NCBI GenBank assembly: GCA_039881045.1
Contig: JAYWVB010000024.1
Coordinates: forward strand, 62,001 to 126,000
Direction of reading: 5' to 3'
DNA: 64,000 nt
Source of the DNA: Chaetomium olivaceum
Lineage: Eukaryota; Ascomycota; Sordariomycetes; Sordariales; Chaetomiaceae
Below are positions 44,447-56,774 of this stretch, in pieces. The position numbers and the translations under genes are program-made. Within the stretch, counting starts at the first letter, position 1; each line of letters starts with the position of its first letter. The notes under the pieces are model-generated. The model was not told where the DNA came from. It made no database searches and was given only the letters and a program-made list of their open reading frames with translations.

Positions 44447-45628
44447 TTTGGTGGCGGGGTTGTGGGTTGTGTGGTTGAGGTTGGTGGAGGTTTGATTGAA
44501 TGGGTGGGATGTATTGTTTGTGATGCTGATGGTCAGCGTAAGTCAGGATGCAGCGATGATCTGATGCTTCCTGTTTCCTGTTGTGGGGAATGGCTAAATG
44601 GATGCAAAACCGGCACCCAGACCGGCATACTTATACTACCACAGCGCCCCTATTCTCAACGTAGACCATCTCATCACATTCCTACCCCAAACGCAGTTGG
44701 TCCATCCCCTCACCTCCGAGTCCAACCGTATCGCCACCCGAGACATGCCATCACAAGTCCAGCGCGGGACCGCGTGACGGCCGCCCAAAAAAAACGGTTG
44801 ATGCTGACTTCGGATCACCCACCCACCCCCCTGGTCGAGAGAGATCAGATCATCCCGGCTCACCACAAACAACAATGATTTGCAGATCTGCGCCGGTCCC
44901 TGGCCCGATCTGGTCGAGGCCGGCGGCTCAATGCAGGGGCCCAATGGCTATCAGCCAGCGGTCCGCGGGGCCGGGGTAACACGAGCGTTGTGGTTGGGTG
45001 GGTGCGGTGTGCTGAGCACACTATGCAGGTCACTGTGATGCGGTTTGTGAAAAGGCGGTTATTGGGTTGGTTGGGCCGTTGGGTCAGGGGTGCCTTTCTG
45101 CGGTCACGCTGAAGCTGGTCAGGGGTCGCAACTAAAATGCGCATTAATTAAGGTTTTTACGATCGGTATAGATCCCGGCGACGTGCATCTCGATTCCTTT
45201 CTTCAACCTGCACGCTAAGCCCGGCAAACCATGGGTTTCACTCTCGTCCGTCTTGCTGGACAGGATCATAGCAGGGGATAGGCAAGAGGAGCGCAACGGA
45301 AAAATGGCGATGATAACCTCAGTTGGCCGGGGCGCGTTTGTACGAGCATACTTGGAGAGCATTTCACGACATTCAGATGACGGGGTTGTTTCGTCATTCG
45401 GCACTCGCCCTTCGGGCCTGGGCCTAGGGGTCCCTCGCTAAACGGATGTAGACGAATGGGCGTGGCGTGGAGACAACCAGGTTTGGGGGGCTGATTCAGC
45501 AACCCGTGTTTTCCCTGAGATGTGCCCTACAATCTGTTATCTCTCCCAAGTCAAGAAGTTGTTTATTTTTTCTCTGTTCTCTGCAATGTGTTGGAAGGGC
45601 CCAAAAATCTAGAACATCAACCAACCCA
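44447..45628. other. Divergent promoter region, nothing else recognised
   Basis: 1.2 kb between the secreted protein and the DUF3533 gene. Short open frames exist on both strands without motifs. The DUF3533 frame stays open upstream to 45467, but the conserved part begins after 45629. Confidence 0.45.
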
Positions 45629-47269
45629 ATGGTACCACCCCTTGGGCCGTCGCGCTACCCCCGGGCCCGTGAGAATCGGCTACCGCCAAACCACCCGGGC
45701 GTCTTGAAGGCTCGCATTGCCTTCCTCAAAGCTGCTGGCATCAACTTCATCCTTCTTCAACTACTGTTCCTGGGCCTCTTCGCCTACATTTTCGGCTCAT
45801 TGTTTCAGCAAACTAACCACACCCACAACCTCGGCATCGTCCTCGTCGACTACGATGGCGGCGCAGTTGGCCGCGCTGTCCGCGCCGCGTACGCGTCGTT
45901 ACAGGCGGAGAGCTTTCCCTCCTTGATCGAACGGTCGCCTTCGGACTTTCCGTCGACGGAAGAGTTGTGGGAAGCTGTTTGCCGCACGCAGTATTCGGCA
46001 GCCCTCTACGTTAACCAGGGCGCATCGGCCAGACTGGAGGCGGCACTGGCAGCAGAGGACACGGCAGCCGGTCCGTACGACGCTAAGAATGTCATGGCAT
46101 ACATCTGGAACGAAGCCCTGTATCCTACCGTCATCGACGCGGCTGTCTCGGGAAACATCCAAACCCTATCCGACGCCGCGCGCGTAGCCTACACCACCGG
46201 CAACGGCACCGGCAACCTCCGCTCCGTCTCAGGCCCGCAGGCTCTCTCAGTCCTCGCCCAGCCCTGGCAACTGCAGTCGGTCAACATCCAGCCCACCTCG
46301 CAAGGCTCGCGGGCCATCTACAACACCGTCGCCATCATCTTAGTCCTCATCCAAGAATTCTTCTACCTCGGCACCATCAACGGCCTCTACGGCCAATTCC
46401 AGCTCTATTCCCGCCTCGACCCCCACCGCATCGCCGTCGTCCGCAACCTGACCTCCCTCGCCTACACCTTCATCGGCTCGCTCTGCGTGGCGGGCGCCAT
46501 CTGGGCCTTCCGCGCCGGCTGGCAGGTCAACGCCAACCAGTTCGCCCTCAGCTGGGCCACGCTCTGGCTCTTTGCCCACGCCAACTTCCTCACCCTCGAC
46601 GTCTTCACCGTCTGGCTGCCGCCCGGGTACGTGCCCATGGCGCTCATCTCCTGGGTCATCACCAACATCACCTCGGTGCTGCTGCCCTTTGCGCTCAGCC
46701 CGGCGTTTTACCGCGTCGGGTATGCCCTGCCCGCGCACGCCGTGTACCAGGTGCTGACGCACATTTGGTCGCGCGGGTGTAACCCCCAGCTGGCGTACGC
46801 GCTGCCGGTGTTGTTTGTGTGGGAGCTGGGGGGGTTGGTGCTGAGCGTGCTGGGGGTGTTTCGGCGGTGCCATTTGGCGACGGTCGGGGAGGAAAATCAG
46901 GTGAGGGTGGCGAAAGAGAAGTTGGACGCGGCTGTTGCGCTGGAGATGGCCAAGATGCGGGAAGCGAGGAGGAGGCAAGGGGGGGTTGAGGTTGAGCGAG
47001 GCCGGGAGGAAAGGAAGGAGGATGGGGATGAGGGAGGGCTACGGAAATCAGAGGGTGGTGATAGGGCTGTGACGCAGCGCGCGGAGGGGGCAGAAGAGGA
47101 TGAGGAGGATGGGGAGGATGGGGAGGTGTTCAGAGAGCAGTTAGCTGATGTCATTGAGCGGATTAATACGAGACAACGGCGGGAGCGGGAGAGGGGCGGT
47201 GTGCCTCCCAATTTTGGGCCGTCGTTCAACTTGCCGTTTAACCATAGGGATGAGGAGGGAACTGACTGA
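45629..47269 (+). CDS. DUF3533 / SNG1-family membrane protein (546 aa)
   Basis: Related to yeast Sng1 (nitrosoguanidine resistance), integral membrane proteins implicated in drug tolerance and plasma-membrane lipid asymmetry. Start at ATG giving MVPPLGPSRYPRARENRLPP. The first TM is INFILLQLLFLGLFAYIFGS, followed by an extracytoplasmic domain (HNLGIVLVDYDGGAVGRAVR and following) and five further helices: AIYNTVAIILVLIQEFFYL, LTSLAYTFIGSLCVAGAIWA, WATLWLFAHANFLTLDVF, ALISWVITNITSVLLPFAL and LPVLFVWELGGLVLSVLGVF. This matches the usual one-plus-five layout. The last ~110 aa are a highly charged tail (EAEED-, RR- and GG-rich). No intron, no frame break. It could protect against a toxic product of the neighbouring cluster, but this is inference. 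Confidence 0.85.
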   Translation: MVPPLGPSRYPRARENRLPPNHPGVLKARIAFLKAAGINFILLQLLFLGLFAYIFGSLFQQTNHTHNLGIVLVDYDGGAVGRAVRAAYASLQAESFPSLIERSPSDFPSTEELWEAVCRTQYSAALYVNQGASARLEAALAAEDTAAGPYDAKNVMAYIWNEALYPTVIDAAVSGNIQTLSDAARVAYTTGNGTGNLRSVSGPQALSVLAQPWQLQSVNIQPTSQGSRAIYNTVAIILVLIQEFFYLGTINGLYGQFQLYSRLDPHRIAVVRNLTSLAYTFIGSLCVAGAIWAFRAGWQVNANQFALSWATLWLFAHANFLTLDVFTVWLPPGYVPMALISWVITNITSVLLPFALSPAFYRVGYALPAHAVYQVLTHIWSRGCNPQLAYALPVLFVWELGGLVLSVLGVFRRCHLATVGEENQVRVAKEKLDAAVALEMAKMREARRRQGGVEVERGREERKEDGDEGGLRKSEGGDRAVTQRAEGAEEDEEDGEDGEVFREQLADVIERINTRQRRERERGGVPPNFGPSFNLPFNHRDEEGTD

Positions 47270-47814
47270 TATCAGGTAACGAGATGCGGCACTGGTTTGC
47301 ATAGTGAGTAGAGCAACTAAGATGGATCAAGAGTCTGGTTTGCGATAGCACCAAGAGATGGGGATTTGGACATACCAACGCCATGCCCCTTCGTCCACGA
47401 TTATCATCTCGAAACAAACCTGGCTTAGCATCTACTACGTTATTGGTCTTGCTTCTTCGGATCAAAATTGTACATACCTAAATCTGAGTCTGGGCCGATC
47501 AAGCTTTGTTGCACCTCCGTCGTTCGATCTAGTGGAAAGCCTGAACTACAGGTGTATGCCCCTGAAAGAGAAGGCTGCAGCATTAGTGTATGTAAAGCTC
47601 GTGCTGTCAACAGCATTAGCGGCACGACAAGACTATCCTACGACACTTAAGATGCCACGGGTGCGAGGAAGCAGGGATATCCGGTATTGGGTCTCACAAT
47701 CACAATCTTGAGTATTCACCAAGCTACACCAAGCTAACCATCCCATTCAAAGTGCCAATATCTACCAAACTCCGTGGAATAAGCATGAAGATGCACCAAT
47801 ACCACAACACAACC
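47270..47814. other. Convergent intergenic stretch, nothing recognised
   Basis: Between the DUF3533 stop and the 3' end of the small lysine-rich gene. No supported gene or repeat. Confidence 0.5.
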
Positions 47815-48119
47815 TTACTTGGAGTCGGGCTTCCCAGCGTTGACCCACGTCTTGTCCCAGCCATCAAGGTACTTCTTGGTCTTCTTCTTTGCGGCCTTCT
47901 TCTTCCACTTCTTAGACGGGGATAACTCCAGGGAGAGACGTTCGAAGAGTTGCGGCGGAGAGTCGAGGTAGTGTTCGAGCATGGCGGGTGGGGTCGTAGA
48001 CGATCTGTCGTATGAGGTGACGGTCAGTTGAGGGGCACTAGGTACCGACGAGGTAAGAAGGTAACAACGTACAAGCCACCGCCTCCATCGGCAGTGGGGG
48101 GTGTTGAAGTTGGAGACAT
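47815..48119 (-). CDS. Small lysine-rich protein (78 aa), two exons
   Basis: Exons 48119-48073 and 48004-47815, joined across a 68-nt GTACGT...GACAG intron with a CAACTGAC branch-like site. The protein starts MSPTSTPPTADGGGG, continues MLEHYLDSPPQLFERLSLEL, then has a basic patch PSKKWKKKAAKKKTKKYLDG and ends NAGKPDSK. The basic patch looks like a nuclear or nucleolar localisation signal. I do not recognise a family. Support is the consistent splice phase and strongly protein-like second exon. Confidence 0.55.
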
Positions 48120-49107
48120 GTCGAACCGGGACGAGTTATCCTATGATGCGGAACGAGAGAAACGCCGAGGGACTTGATCCGAAGTGAAGGACGTGCTGGA
48201 CCGACGGGAAGCTCCAAGTGAGAATTGGATGATGAGGACAGGAGGTTTGTGGGGAGGAAAGATGCGGAGGAAGGGGGAAGAATCGGAGGCCGACCTTAGC
48301 GGCAAGATGGTTTTATAACGGAAATCAGCGAGTTGGGCAGAAGATGGACTGGCAGGCCGTCGACTTAGACGGCTGTGCTGGAGCGCCAGCTGACGAGACA
48401 TTTGCAAGGCATGGAACAGGGGCGCATGGCCACCTCAAGAAGAGTATCAGGCAACCGGGCCACCGCGAAACTATCATTGTGGTTGAGGCAGCGGAACAAA
48501 GTTGCCATACATGAGACGGACCTATCCTGGCCAGCATTCAGTAGGAAAGGGATTGCTTGAACGAATCACTGAATGTGGCGGGTAGATGCGCAAGGTAATT
48601 GAGGTTTCGTGTCACGGTATCTCCGAAGTACTGACGCGGGGTCATTGCTATTCAAGTTGTTGATCCCTGGTGCCCGAGTAAGCATGGATGCGTGGTGCAC
48701 CGAAAATATGGCGCGGACCGAGATCGTGGAAGAAATCTCATGCAAAGAGATTTTGTTCCCGGCCTCTGATTGGGGCCTCAAGGGAGATGGGGACCCGGGG
48801 CTTGGGAAGTGACGATTTCATGTCCTGCTTGGCATGCACGGCGACTTTGCTCCCCATCTGTGATTAGTCCCCGTCATGGATAGGTACCTTAACCTTTCGA
48901 CGCACTGAATCTCCATGCTGTGTGACAGTGTAAGGCTGCGACCTCAAGTTCAGGCATCCCACCCTTACCCGTGCCACCGAACTTCACGCACTCACCTACG
49001 AGAAGGACATAAACTTCGCCCGAATCCATCCACGGTTACTGACGTCGTCACCCTGGCATCAAACGCACATCACGTCCACCACTTCGGAGTTCGAACCCAA
49101 GTCCAAG
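48120..49107. other. Divergent intergenic stretch
   Basis: Between the divergent small lysine-rich and Clr5-ankyrin genes. No gene supported. A GGTACCTTAACC motif lies at 48882-48893. Confidence 0.5.
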
Positions 49108-52027
49108 ATGAATCCGGCCGCAACTACCCACCAACCAATCAAACGAGTCAAACCCACTGGCCCGAACGATCCCATTTGGGAACATGTCAAGCCCACTGTG
49201 TCCCGCGTCTACTGGGATGAGGATTGTAGCCTCAAGCGTACTATGGAAGTGGTTGCAACGGAGCACAATTTCGCTGCAACGTGAGCAGCCTAACATCTCG
49301 GACCGTTATTGTTAAGTGCGCTAACGCCCTCTAAAGCAAGAAGCAATGGACCGACAAGCTCAACAACTGGAACCTCAAGAAGAATGTCAGTTCTGAGGAA
49401 ATGGGGAACATTGCCCGAATTCGACAGAAGCGGCGGATGGAGCAAGACAAGGAAACACGTTTTCAAGTCCGTGGCCGCCTGGTAGCAGTGGAAAACGTCG
49501 AGCGTTGGCAGAAGAGACAGAAGCTTAACAACGGCGGTTTGGTTGACGTTCCATCTTGGGCCGGTACGTTGGACAACCCATAACCCTTTTTTTTTTTTTT
49601 TACCCATCTTTAATGTTCCCTCCCAGACGCTGTGACTACGCCTTCGGAAATTACCTACGAGACCCCCTCAGAAGCTGAATCGGCCCCCTCGCGATCGGGG
49701 GAATCGACGCCTTGTGGCGCTTCTGAAGACCCCGACACCCACTCGAACAATACCTACGTAGCTCTCATGCTTATGGATCTGTTACACGCACGACCAGACA
49801 ATGATCTATCGTCACCCGACCCTTTGAACACATCCTCACTTTCTGACATGCTCTCCGGCATGCCGGGACTGATCACCCAGGTCACCAATACTTTAGAAGC
49901 TGGTAATCCAGCCGCTTCCGAGAGGGAAGCGACTCCGATTCACGAGGCTCATCGGATACCAATGACTATGGAAGTGGACAATACTTGCCAAGTCTCCCAT
50001 CAAACAATTGACGTCGATCTCGTCAAAGAAGAGCACTCAAACTGCGACGGCTCACGCGTAATCGGAATTCGCCATATGGACTTCAGCAACTCCGAGTGCG
50101 ATACGGGCTTCGTCGTCATGGTAGAGAAAAAGAATCATGACCAGGCTGTGGACAATCTTCGACCGGGCATCCTGAGTCTACCAGTGGCTGATGAGAGGAT
50201 GGATGCGACACTCTCAACCATTCCGGTCCCAGAATCCTGTCTCGATTGCCCGTTTTCTCTGGTTTCTCGAGAAGCGCATTCCTCGTCAAGACGTCGTGTC
50301 TCGGGCATGACTGCCAACGTCATGGGATTTGACAGCACCGCAGACCCAGCCATTGCCGTGGCTCCTTGCAACGACAAAGACAGCGATCAGACCGATGACC
50401 AACCTCCGAGAAATAGCTCCGTCCAAGCAAACGATCCTGGGACTGAAACCACGGCACCGACACATTATGTATCAATGCATCTGTCAATGACAGACGAGAC
50501 TCCTTTTTGATTTACGGGATTCCCAAGGATGCCGAAATCCACGGTACTGAATCGCTCTCCGATAATTCCAGCGTCGCGGAGATCGACCGTGACGAGATGA
50601 TGTATTCGTCCGACTCCAGTGACTCCTCCCTCGAGACCATCGATGCACAGAGCTATAACCATGCAATATGGGTATCCCAAGCTGCCACCAACCGGGCTTT
50701 GTTGCCTAGTCAAGAAATGATGGCCCAAGAAATGAAGAACCGGGCACTCCGTACCGCCGCACGAGCGGGCGATACTGACGCCGTGCAATGTCTGATTGCC
50801 CAAGGAGCTGAAATCCACAGCCGCTCCAGATCTGGTATGATGGCGCTTCACACAGCGACATTACACGGTCATATTCAAGTTGTGGGCGTGCTTTTGAAGC
50901 TTGGGGCCGACGTGGACAGAACTGTTCCTGGGAGCGTTGAAATCCCTTACAAATATTCCGACACAAGAAAGATCGCAACCCTTGAATATCCGGATTCTTT
51001 ACAATTAGCATGTTCAAAGGGCTACCAAGACATAGTCGAGCTTCTCTTACGCCACCAACCTTCCGGAATTGACGATGCACTGTTCTACGCGGCCTTCTTT
51101 GGTGTCGATCCTATTGTTCGCATGCTCCTCGACTGGGGTAGTGAGACAAACCGCCTAACCAGTAAAGCCAAGGAAAGAGCGCTGTACCGACCAATCCTTC
51201 ACGAGTACTGGACCACCGTCGAGCTTCTCTTAAGTCACAACCCTTCCGGAATTGACGATGCACTATTCTATGCGGCCGTATGTGGTGTCGATCCTATTGT
51301 TCGCATGCTCCTCAGCTGGGACAATGAGACAAACCGCCTAACCCGCAAAGCCAAGGCGAAAGCGCTGCGCCGAGCAGCCCTTCACGGCTACTGGACCACC
51401 GTCGAGCTGCTCCTCAGAGGGGTCGACTCCTATGATAGTGTCAATCTTGGTGCGCTCCTGATGTTGGCGATTCATGCAGAAGAACAACAGGTGTGCGAGC
51501 TCCTTGTCGAACGGGGTGTAGACATGAAATATCGTAACGAAGACGGGGACACACCACTGACCTTCGCCATTGAGAAGGGTGACATCGATATTGTTAAGGT
51601 GATTCTCAATGCAAGCAGCGATGATCTAAACTATCACAACGACAGCGGTGATACTCCCTTGACTATGGCAGTCTCTGAGAACAGGGGGGATATTGTCAAG
51701 CTCCTCCTCGACTGCGGCGCCAGCATCGAATACAGATCTGCCCATGGAGACACGGCTCTGATACTGGCAGTGTGGCAAGGAATGATGGACGTTGTCGAAC
51801 TTCTTCTCAGCCGTGGCGCCAGCATGGAGTACAAAGCTGAGAACGGAGACACTGCCCTCACCTATGCAATTTCACACAACAAGTCGGAAATTGCCACACT
51901 TCTTGTCAACAACGGTGCGAACGTACACCACAGAGCCTCCGGTGGAGAAACGCCACTGACCTTTGCGCGTCGGACCGGGAACGAGTATCTTGTTAAGCTG
52001 TTGCTTGACAAGGGCGCGACGGTGTAG
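49108..52027 (+). CDS. Clr5-domain ankyrin-repeat protein (~933 aa), one homopolymer frame break
   Basis: Exons 49108-49280, 49337-49563 and 49627-52027. Intron 2 has a 16-nt T run. The N-terminal Clr5 domain reads PIWEHVKPTVSRVYWDEDCS, then LKRTMEVVATEHNFAATKKQ and LNNWNLKKN. Clr5 is a fungal DNA-associated domain named from fission-yeast silencing protein Clr5. A disordered Ser/Asp-rich middle follows (~135-430). At the T run 50504-50508 the frame slips: with six Ts, DETPF continues LIYGIPKDAEIHG. The C-terminus has about ten ankyrin repeats, e.g. DGDTPLTFAIEKGDIDIVKV and HGDTALILAVWQGMMDVVEL, including a 183-nt tandem duplication (51035-51400). Clr5-ankyrin proteins are abundant in filamentous fungi and may regulate gene expression or act in recognition; no specific role is known here. 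Confidence 0.82.
51035..51400 (+). repeat. Two tandem 183-bp units inside the ankyrin region
   Basis: Units 51035-51217 and 51218-51400 each start GTCGAGCTTCTCTTA and are nearly identical through GGAATTGACGATGCACT. They encode PSGIDDALFYAA(F/V)(F/C)GVD then PIVRMLL. A third GTCGAGCT start at 51401 begins divergent sequence. The period is a whole number of codons (61). Confidence 0.9.
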
Positions 52028-54319
52028 TGATTGATTGAAAGGGGTGTAAGCGATGATGTGATTTGCTGGATGAAAGATGGTGTGTGGGAAAGGATATAGA
52101 TCTGGCTGAGTTATTGTCTTGAAGACCGAAGTAAAAAAGGGCTGTTAGTTGCACCCTACATATTCCTGGAAATTGAAATACCGAATTATGGAGTCGAACA
52201 CATGGGTACTGAGGACAACTTGCGGACTTTGCTTACAATGAGCCCAAAGCAGTAAGTAGTGCCATGTTGTTGCTATTGTCGGAAACACTGCACATTACAT
52301 TTGGAGAGGAACTGAGGAGGTTCAAACCAGCTGCTACAAATGCGGCTTTAACTTCGTGATCGTATTCATCATGTTGCTTATATGAATTGATGTGTCCCCC
52401 CCTGTTGGGATTGTGCCAGCAACCCTATTCAAGATTGATTGGGTGTGAAGCTGACTTTCCGTACTTTGAGAGACTGGGACTTCTCCATCCTCAAGTTTGA
52501 CTGATAGTTGACTGATCTATATGAGGCATACCACCGACTTAAGAACGCCGGGGCAAGGCACGTATCTCCTATTGTGCTCCCTTAAATGCCTCGAGGAAGA
52601 TGCTAAGGTCTAGGCCTCTCCCGTGTTCCTGGTACTGATGCTGGGGCTCGATGGGATCCTCCGATACCCGTGGTAATTGAAGCGAAGCTTCAATGATGAG
52701 TCTCTAAGACGTACAATGTAGATTGAGGGGGCGAAGAAGGAACAATTCATTTTATTTACTAGACTAAACCTCCAAAGCTTTCAGGGGAGCGATTGGATGC
52801 CACAATTTTGCGTCCATAATCATGCATCCGTGGCGTTGTGGCTAACACAGCTTCGTTTCACCCTTACTGTGGTATACGAAGCAGCATGACACTGTCGGAT
52901 ATTTGTAACTTGAGGCGGCGTTGACTTGTGGGAAAGCTGAGTGCAAGCGGTTTAAGGATGTCATGAGCTGGAGCAGCAGACAAGTTGACATCGACGTACT
53001 GAGCCACACCGACGGGTTGGGAGGTATCGTCTACTCCGACTTCACCCCCGACTCAATTACGATCCACTCCATTCCCGGCAATTCATTCAGGGGAGGTACT
53101 CGAGCGGCCAGAACTACTAACTGTTAGCTAGGTAAGAATGATGTCATGATAGCTGCGGCGTATCCTCAATCCTACCTGCTGCCGTTGTCACTTTCAACAC
53201 TATGAAGACAAGAGGCTGGGATGTGACGAGCAAGAGGGCGTTCAAGATGCAAGCGCAGGCCTCCAACTAAGGCGCGGCCCCGCCTCTCACTGGAGGGCAG
53301 GACCGGCTCGACGTCGGCGGCGCGAGCAACCTTGAAGTCAACGCCTACATTACCATGAAAAGAACCTGGCCAACATCCATCTCGGCACGTGATCGGACAC
53401 GAGGTTGTATTCGCCAGCTACACCTTGTTCTACACGGCCGACCAGAGGCTTTTCATACATCGCATTCGACTAGATTGTTGTGTTGAGAGTTTGCCTGTTC
53501 GCTGGCAAACTGCCTGTGTTAGGCATCAATGAGACCTGGTGTACTCATTTCACCCCCCAGGTTAGGTAATCGATCTTCACCGGAACCTACGAATCGAAGG
53601 GAGTCGAACAGGGGATTGAATTAAGCTGTGCTGAATGGCCGGAGGTTTAAGAGCTTACCAGGGTACCGTCCAACGAATGATCTAAAAGGGACCCCTGGAA
53701 GCGCCATCTATCCATGTCAACGCAATTGTGAACCTGTAGACCCGTTTAGAATTCCATCCTGTGGGTTGCCCGGCCGCGGAGAAGAGAGGCAGGGGGTGAG
53801 GGGTTGAGGGGTTCCAAACGCGCGGAACCGCAATAGGAAGAGGCTTGCCTCTCGCTTCGTTGATACGCCGCATCATACACAGGCCTGAGAGGGGGGCGTG
53901 GGGTTGGGCCGCCATATGAGGTACTCGGGTACATAGGTATTCACAATGCTGCGTCTTGGGTTCATGATCGACGCCCTAGTGCATCTGCATTGTTTCGGCT
54001 GCAGCGGACAGCAAAAAAAAACACTTTATTGGCGGGCCAGTTTCCGTCAGTGGCTCTGCGTCCTCTTGAAGGGGAAGGGGGCCTTCTCTCTTCTTTTTAT
54101 TTATTCTTGTGCCTTAGTATGTGACGAGAATCGTGCCCAAGTCGGACGTCCTTGTCTTTTGTTAAGACGGCCAAGTTTCAGTTATTTCCGTCACCGACCT
54201 TGCTGAACAGAGCCCACAGGCGCCAATAGTAGGTTCACAGCATCACTGCTTGTTGTTGTTTACATTGACGCGACACTTTAGTTATCCTTGCTCTCAACCC
54301 TGCTGCTCCTCATATCACC
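52028..54319. other. 2.3-kb stretch without an intact gene
   Basis: Short open frames only. The piece 52921-53127 (LSHTDGLGGIVYSDFTPDSI) and nearby out-of-frame fragments around 53200-53460 look protein-like in places and may be remnants of a decayed gene. I cannot assign a family. The rest shows nothing. Confidence 0.35.
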
Positions 54320-55915
54320 ATGGAAGCTCTGATCAGTACAGTCCAGGCCGATAATGTGAGAGTTCTCAAGCCGGGGGACAAGAAATACGAATATGCGGTA
54401 GCGACCGAAAATCTCATGTTCCGCTACGCGCGGCCGGCATGTGTAATGCAGCCATCCAACACGGCACAGGTCAAGGCCGTGGTTGCAGCAGCCAAGGAGA
54501 GCGGGCAGCGGCTCACCATCAAGGACGGCGGGCACTCGTACGCGGATTTTCGACGACCGACCGCGGCATCCTCCTGGACCTCTCTAAGATGACGGAGGTG
54601 ACGCTCGACATGACTGCCGGGGCCGAGAAAGTCACACTGCAGGGGGGTGCGCGCTGGGGCCATGCGTACAAGAAGTTGGTTGACGAGGACCGCAACGGCT
54701 GGGTTGTCAACGGTGGGCGCTGCCCTATGGTGGGCGTCAGCGGGTTTGTGCTCGGCGGCGGCTTAGCCCGTTCACGCGCAGCTTGGGCATGGGCTGCGAC
54801 ACGCTCCTCGAAGCCACCATCGTGACGGCCGACGGTAACGACGTGACGGTTACTAGCGAAGACGACAACAACGGCGACAGCGGGAAGTTGTTCTGGGCGC
54901 TCTGTGGGGCGGGCGGCGGCAACTTTGGGGTTGTCGTCGAGCTCAAAATGCGGCTGAAGAAGGTGACGACCAACAATGTAGTCGCCGGCCTGCACGTATG
55001 GGCGCCTAGGCATGACGCGGACGTTATGAATGCCTTCATGGGTACCATGGTGGAGTTTTACACGGCTGAATGGCCTGATGAAACCACCATTGACAGCTCG
55101 TGGGTGTGCAACCTGGAAGATGCCAGATCCGAGCTCAGAGTCCGCTTCCCCATCTACCACAACGGCGGCAAGGCCCAGTTCGACGCCACCGTCGATGAAC
55201 ATATCAAGGATAGGGCCCTGGCCAGGCAGCTCAAGCTGCGCTCGGCAGAGGAGCCCTCGACGAAGTTCCTTTTGGAGACGCTGGTGTCGCAGTGGTCGTT
55301 CGAGAACCAGAGCACCCTCTCGTCGGCCACGGGCAAGTACCGCATCTATACCTCGGTCGTCCTCAACAACGACAAGGACACAATAGTCGCTGTTACAGAG
55401 CTGATCCGGTATGCGATGGCTTTGTTTCGGGAAGATTTCACCGGCGAGGAGGGTCTCATGCAGGTGACCTGGATCCATACTGGTGGGGTGGCGAACCGGA
55501 ACAAAATATCAAGCACCACGGCGTTTCCATGGCGCACTGGTGCCTACCAAACTTACGTCATGCTCGAGTGGAAGGAGAAGTGGCTGACCAGGGCCATGAA
55601 GGACTTCTTAAGGCAGATGGAAACCCGGCTGAGGAAGTACTCGGTCAACGGTCGCGCCGCCTTTATCAACTTTGCCGATGGCGAACTCCAGGGGCACGAG
55701 GAGGCATACTTTGGGAGCAACACCGAGGCACTGCGCGAGATCAAGAAGAAATGGGACCCACCGACTTCTTCCACTGGAACCAGAGCGTCGGGCTACCGCC
55801 CCAGGGTCGGAGCCAAGTCCGGCAAGCGGCCTCCCGGGGGGGTAATGTGTACGCATCCCTCCCTCCGGCCAACACCTTGGGCGGTACTCAACATTATCCC
55901 AATTATTTAGCCTGA
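54320..55915 (+). CDS. FAD-linked oxidase with predicted bicovalent FAD (BBE type, ~530 aa), three one-base frame breaks
   Basis: Single exon starting MEALISTVQADNVRVLKPGD. FAD domain: LMFRYARPACVMQPSNTAQV, LTIKDGGHSYADF with the FAD-linking His, then after the first break STTDRGILLDLSKMTEVTL, LQGGARWGHAYKKL, and NGGRCPMVGVSGFVLGGG. That last Cys is at the position that forms the second FAD bond in berberine-bridge and GOOX-type enzymes. Breaks: T run 54547-54550 (five expected), 54766 (GG expected, after GGGL, before PFTRSLGMGCDT), and C run 55757-55759 (four expected, giving KKKWDPTDFFHWNQSVGLPP). Between breaks reading is clean for hundreds of codons. DPxxFFxxNQSV is the BBE terminal motif. 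No signal peptide is visible. A real pseudogene cannot be excluded, given three breaks. Confidence 0.8.
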
Positions 55916-56774
55916 ATCTGGTCGAAGTGCCACCGAGGCAAGTAATTACATCAACACCGTGGACGAAGTGGCGATGGCGGCGGCGGCTCGTAACCGATAC
56001 GAGACGGGTGGGTCGCTGTCCTTGACTGATTTTGGATTCTGAAGGCCCCCTTGAGTATTGCGTAGCGCGTGGTTTGGTTGTTACGCTTATTCCGGGGCCG
56101 TCGATGGGGAGCATGGGAGGTGATAACGCGGTTGGGTGTCAAATTGCTACTAGCTGCCCTGTGAGGTAGCACTTCTCAAAGTCTCTTTTCAGGCTCTTCC
56201 TAGCTCGGTCCTCGAGAAAAGGGGTAATGTATTTTACTTTTCCCCCTTTTCTTGCTCGAAGTCCTCCCCTTCATGGAGAAAGAATGACACCCCTTTTGCA
56301 TTCATCTATTTGATAGAACTTTGCTCGCACTTTTCCAGCCCCCTTAAAAGACAAAACGATAGGACTTGGCGGCCGTGGCCCCCTTTGTTCCTCGAGCTTC
56401 GGAGTTGGCAAGCTCCGGCTTAGCCAGAGCCAGATTGATCAAAGGGGAGGATGGGGTCGGTTTGTATGGGGCTGTGCGGTGGTTCGATTGAATGTAGTTT
56501 CCAATGTAGGGCTTTTAGTGTACAAGCCGAACGGTTCGAACTGAACTAAGTGTATTTAAAGATTTTAAATTAGGGTTGACCGACTATCAAGCACAGTAGG
56601 GAGCTTGGAGTTCCGTTCCAAACTGGATACAGAACGACCTATAGACACGCATAAGCCAACCCCGTAATAGTTTCCCGTAGCGATAGCCTAACAAGCAGAA
56701 CTGTCCACACCAGCATGAAAAGCCCCCGGGCCATCGTTGCCTTATGACAGCCATGATACCAACTCCTCACATCC
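55916..56774. other. Convergent intergenic stretch, nothing recognised
   Basis: Between the FAD oxidase stop and the distal end of the NACHT gene. T-rich and C-rich tracts occur around 56230-56260 and 56325-56345. No supported gene. Confidence 0.5.
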
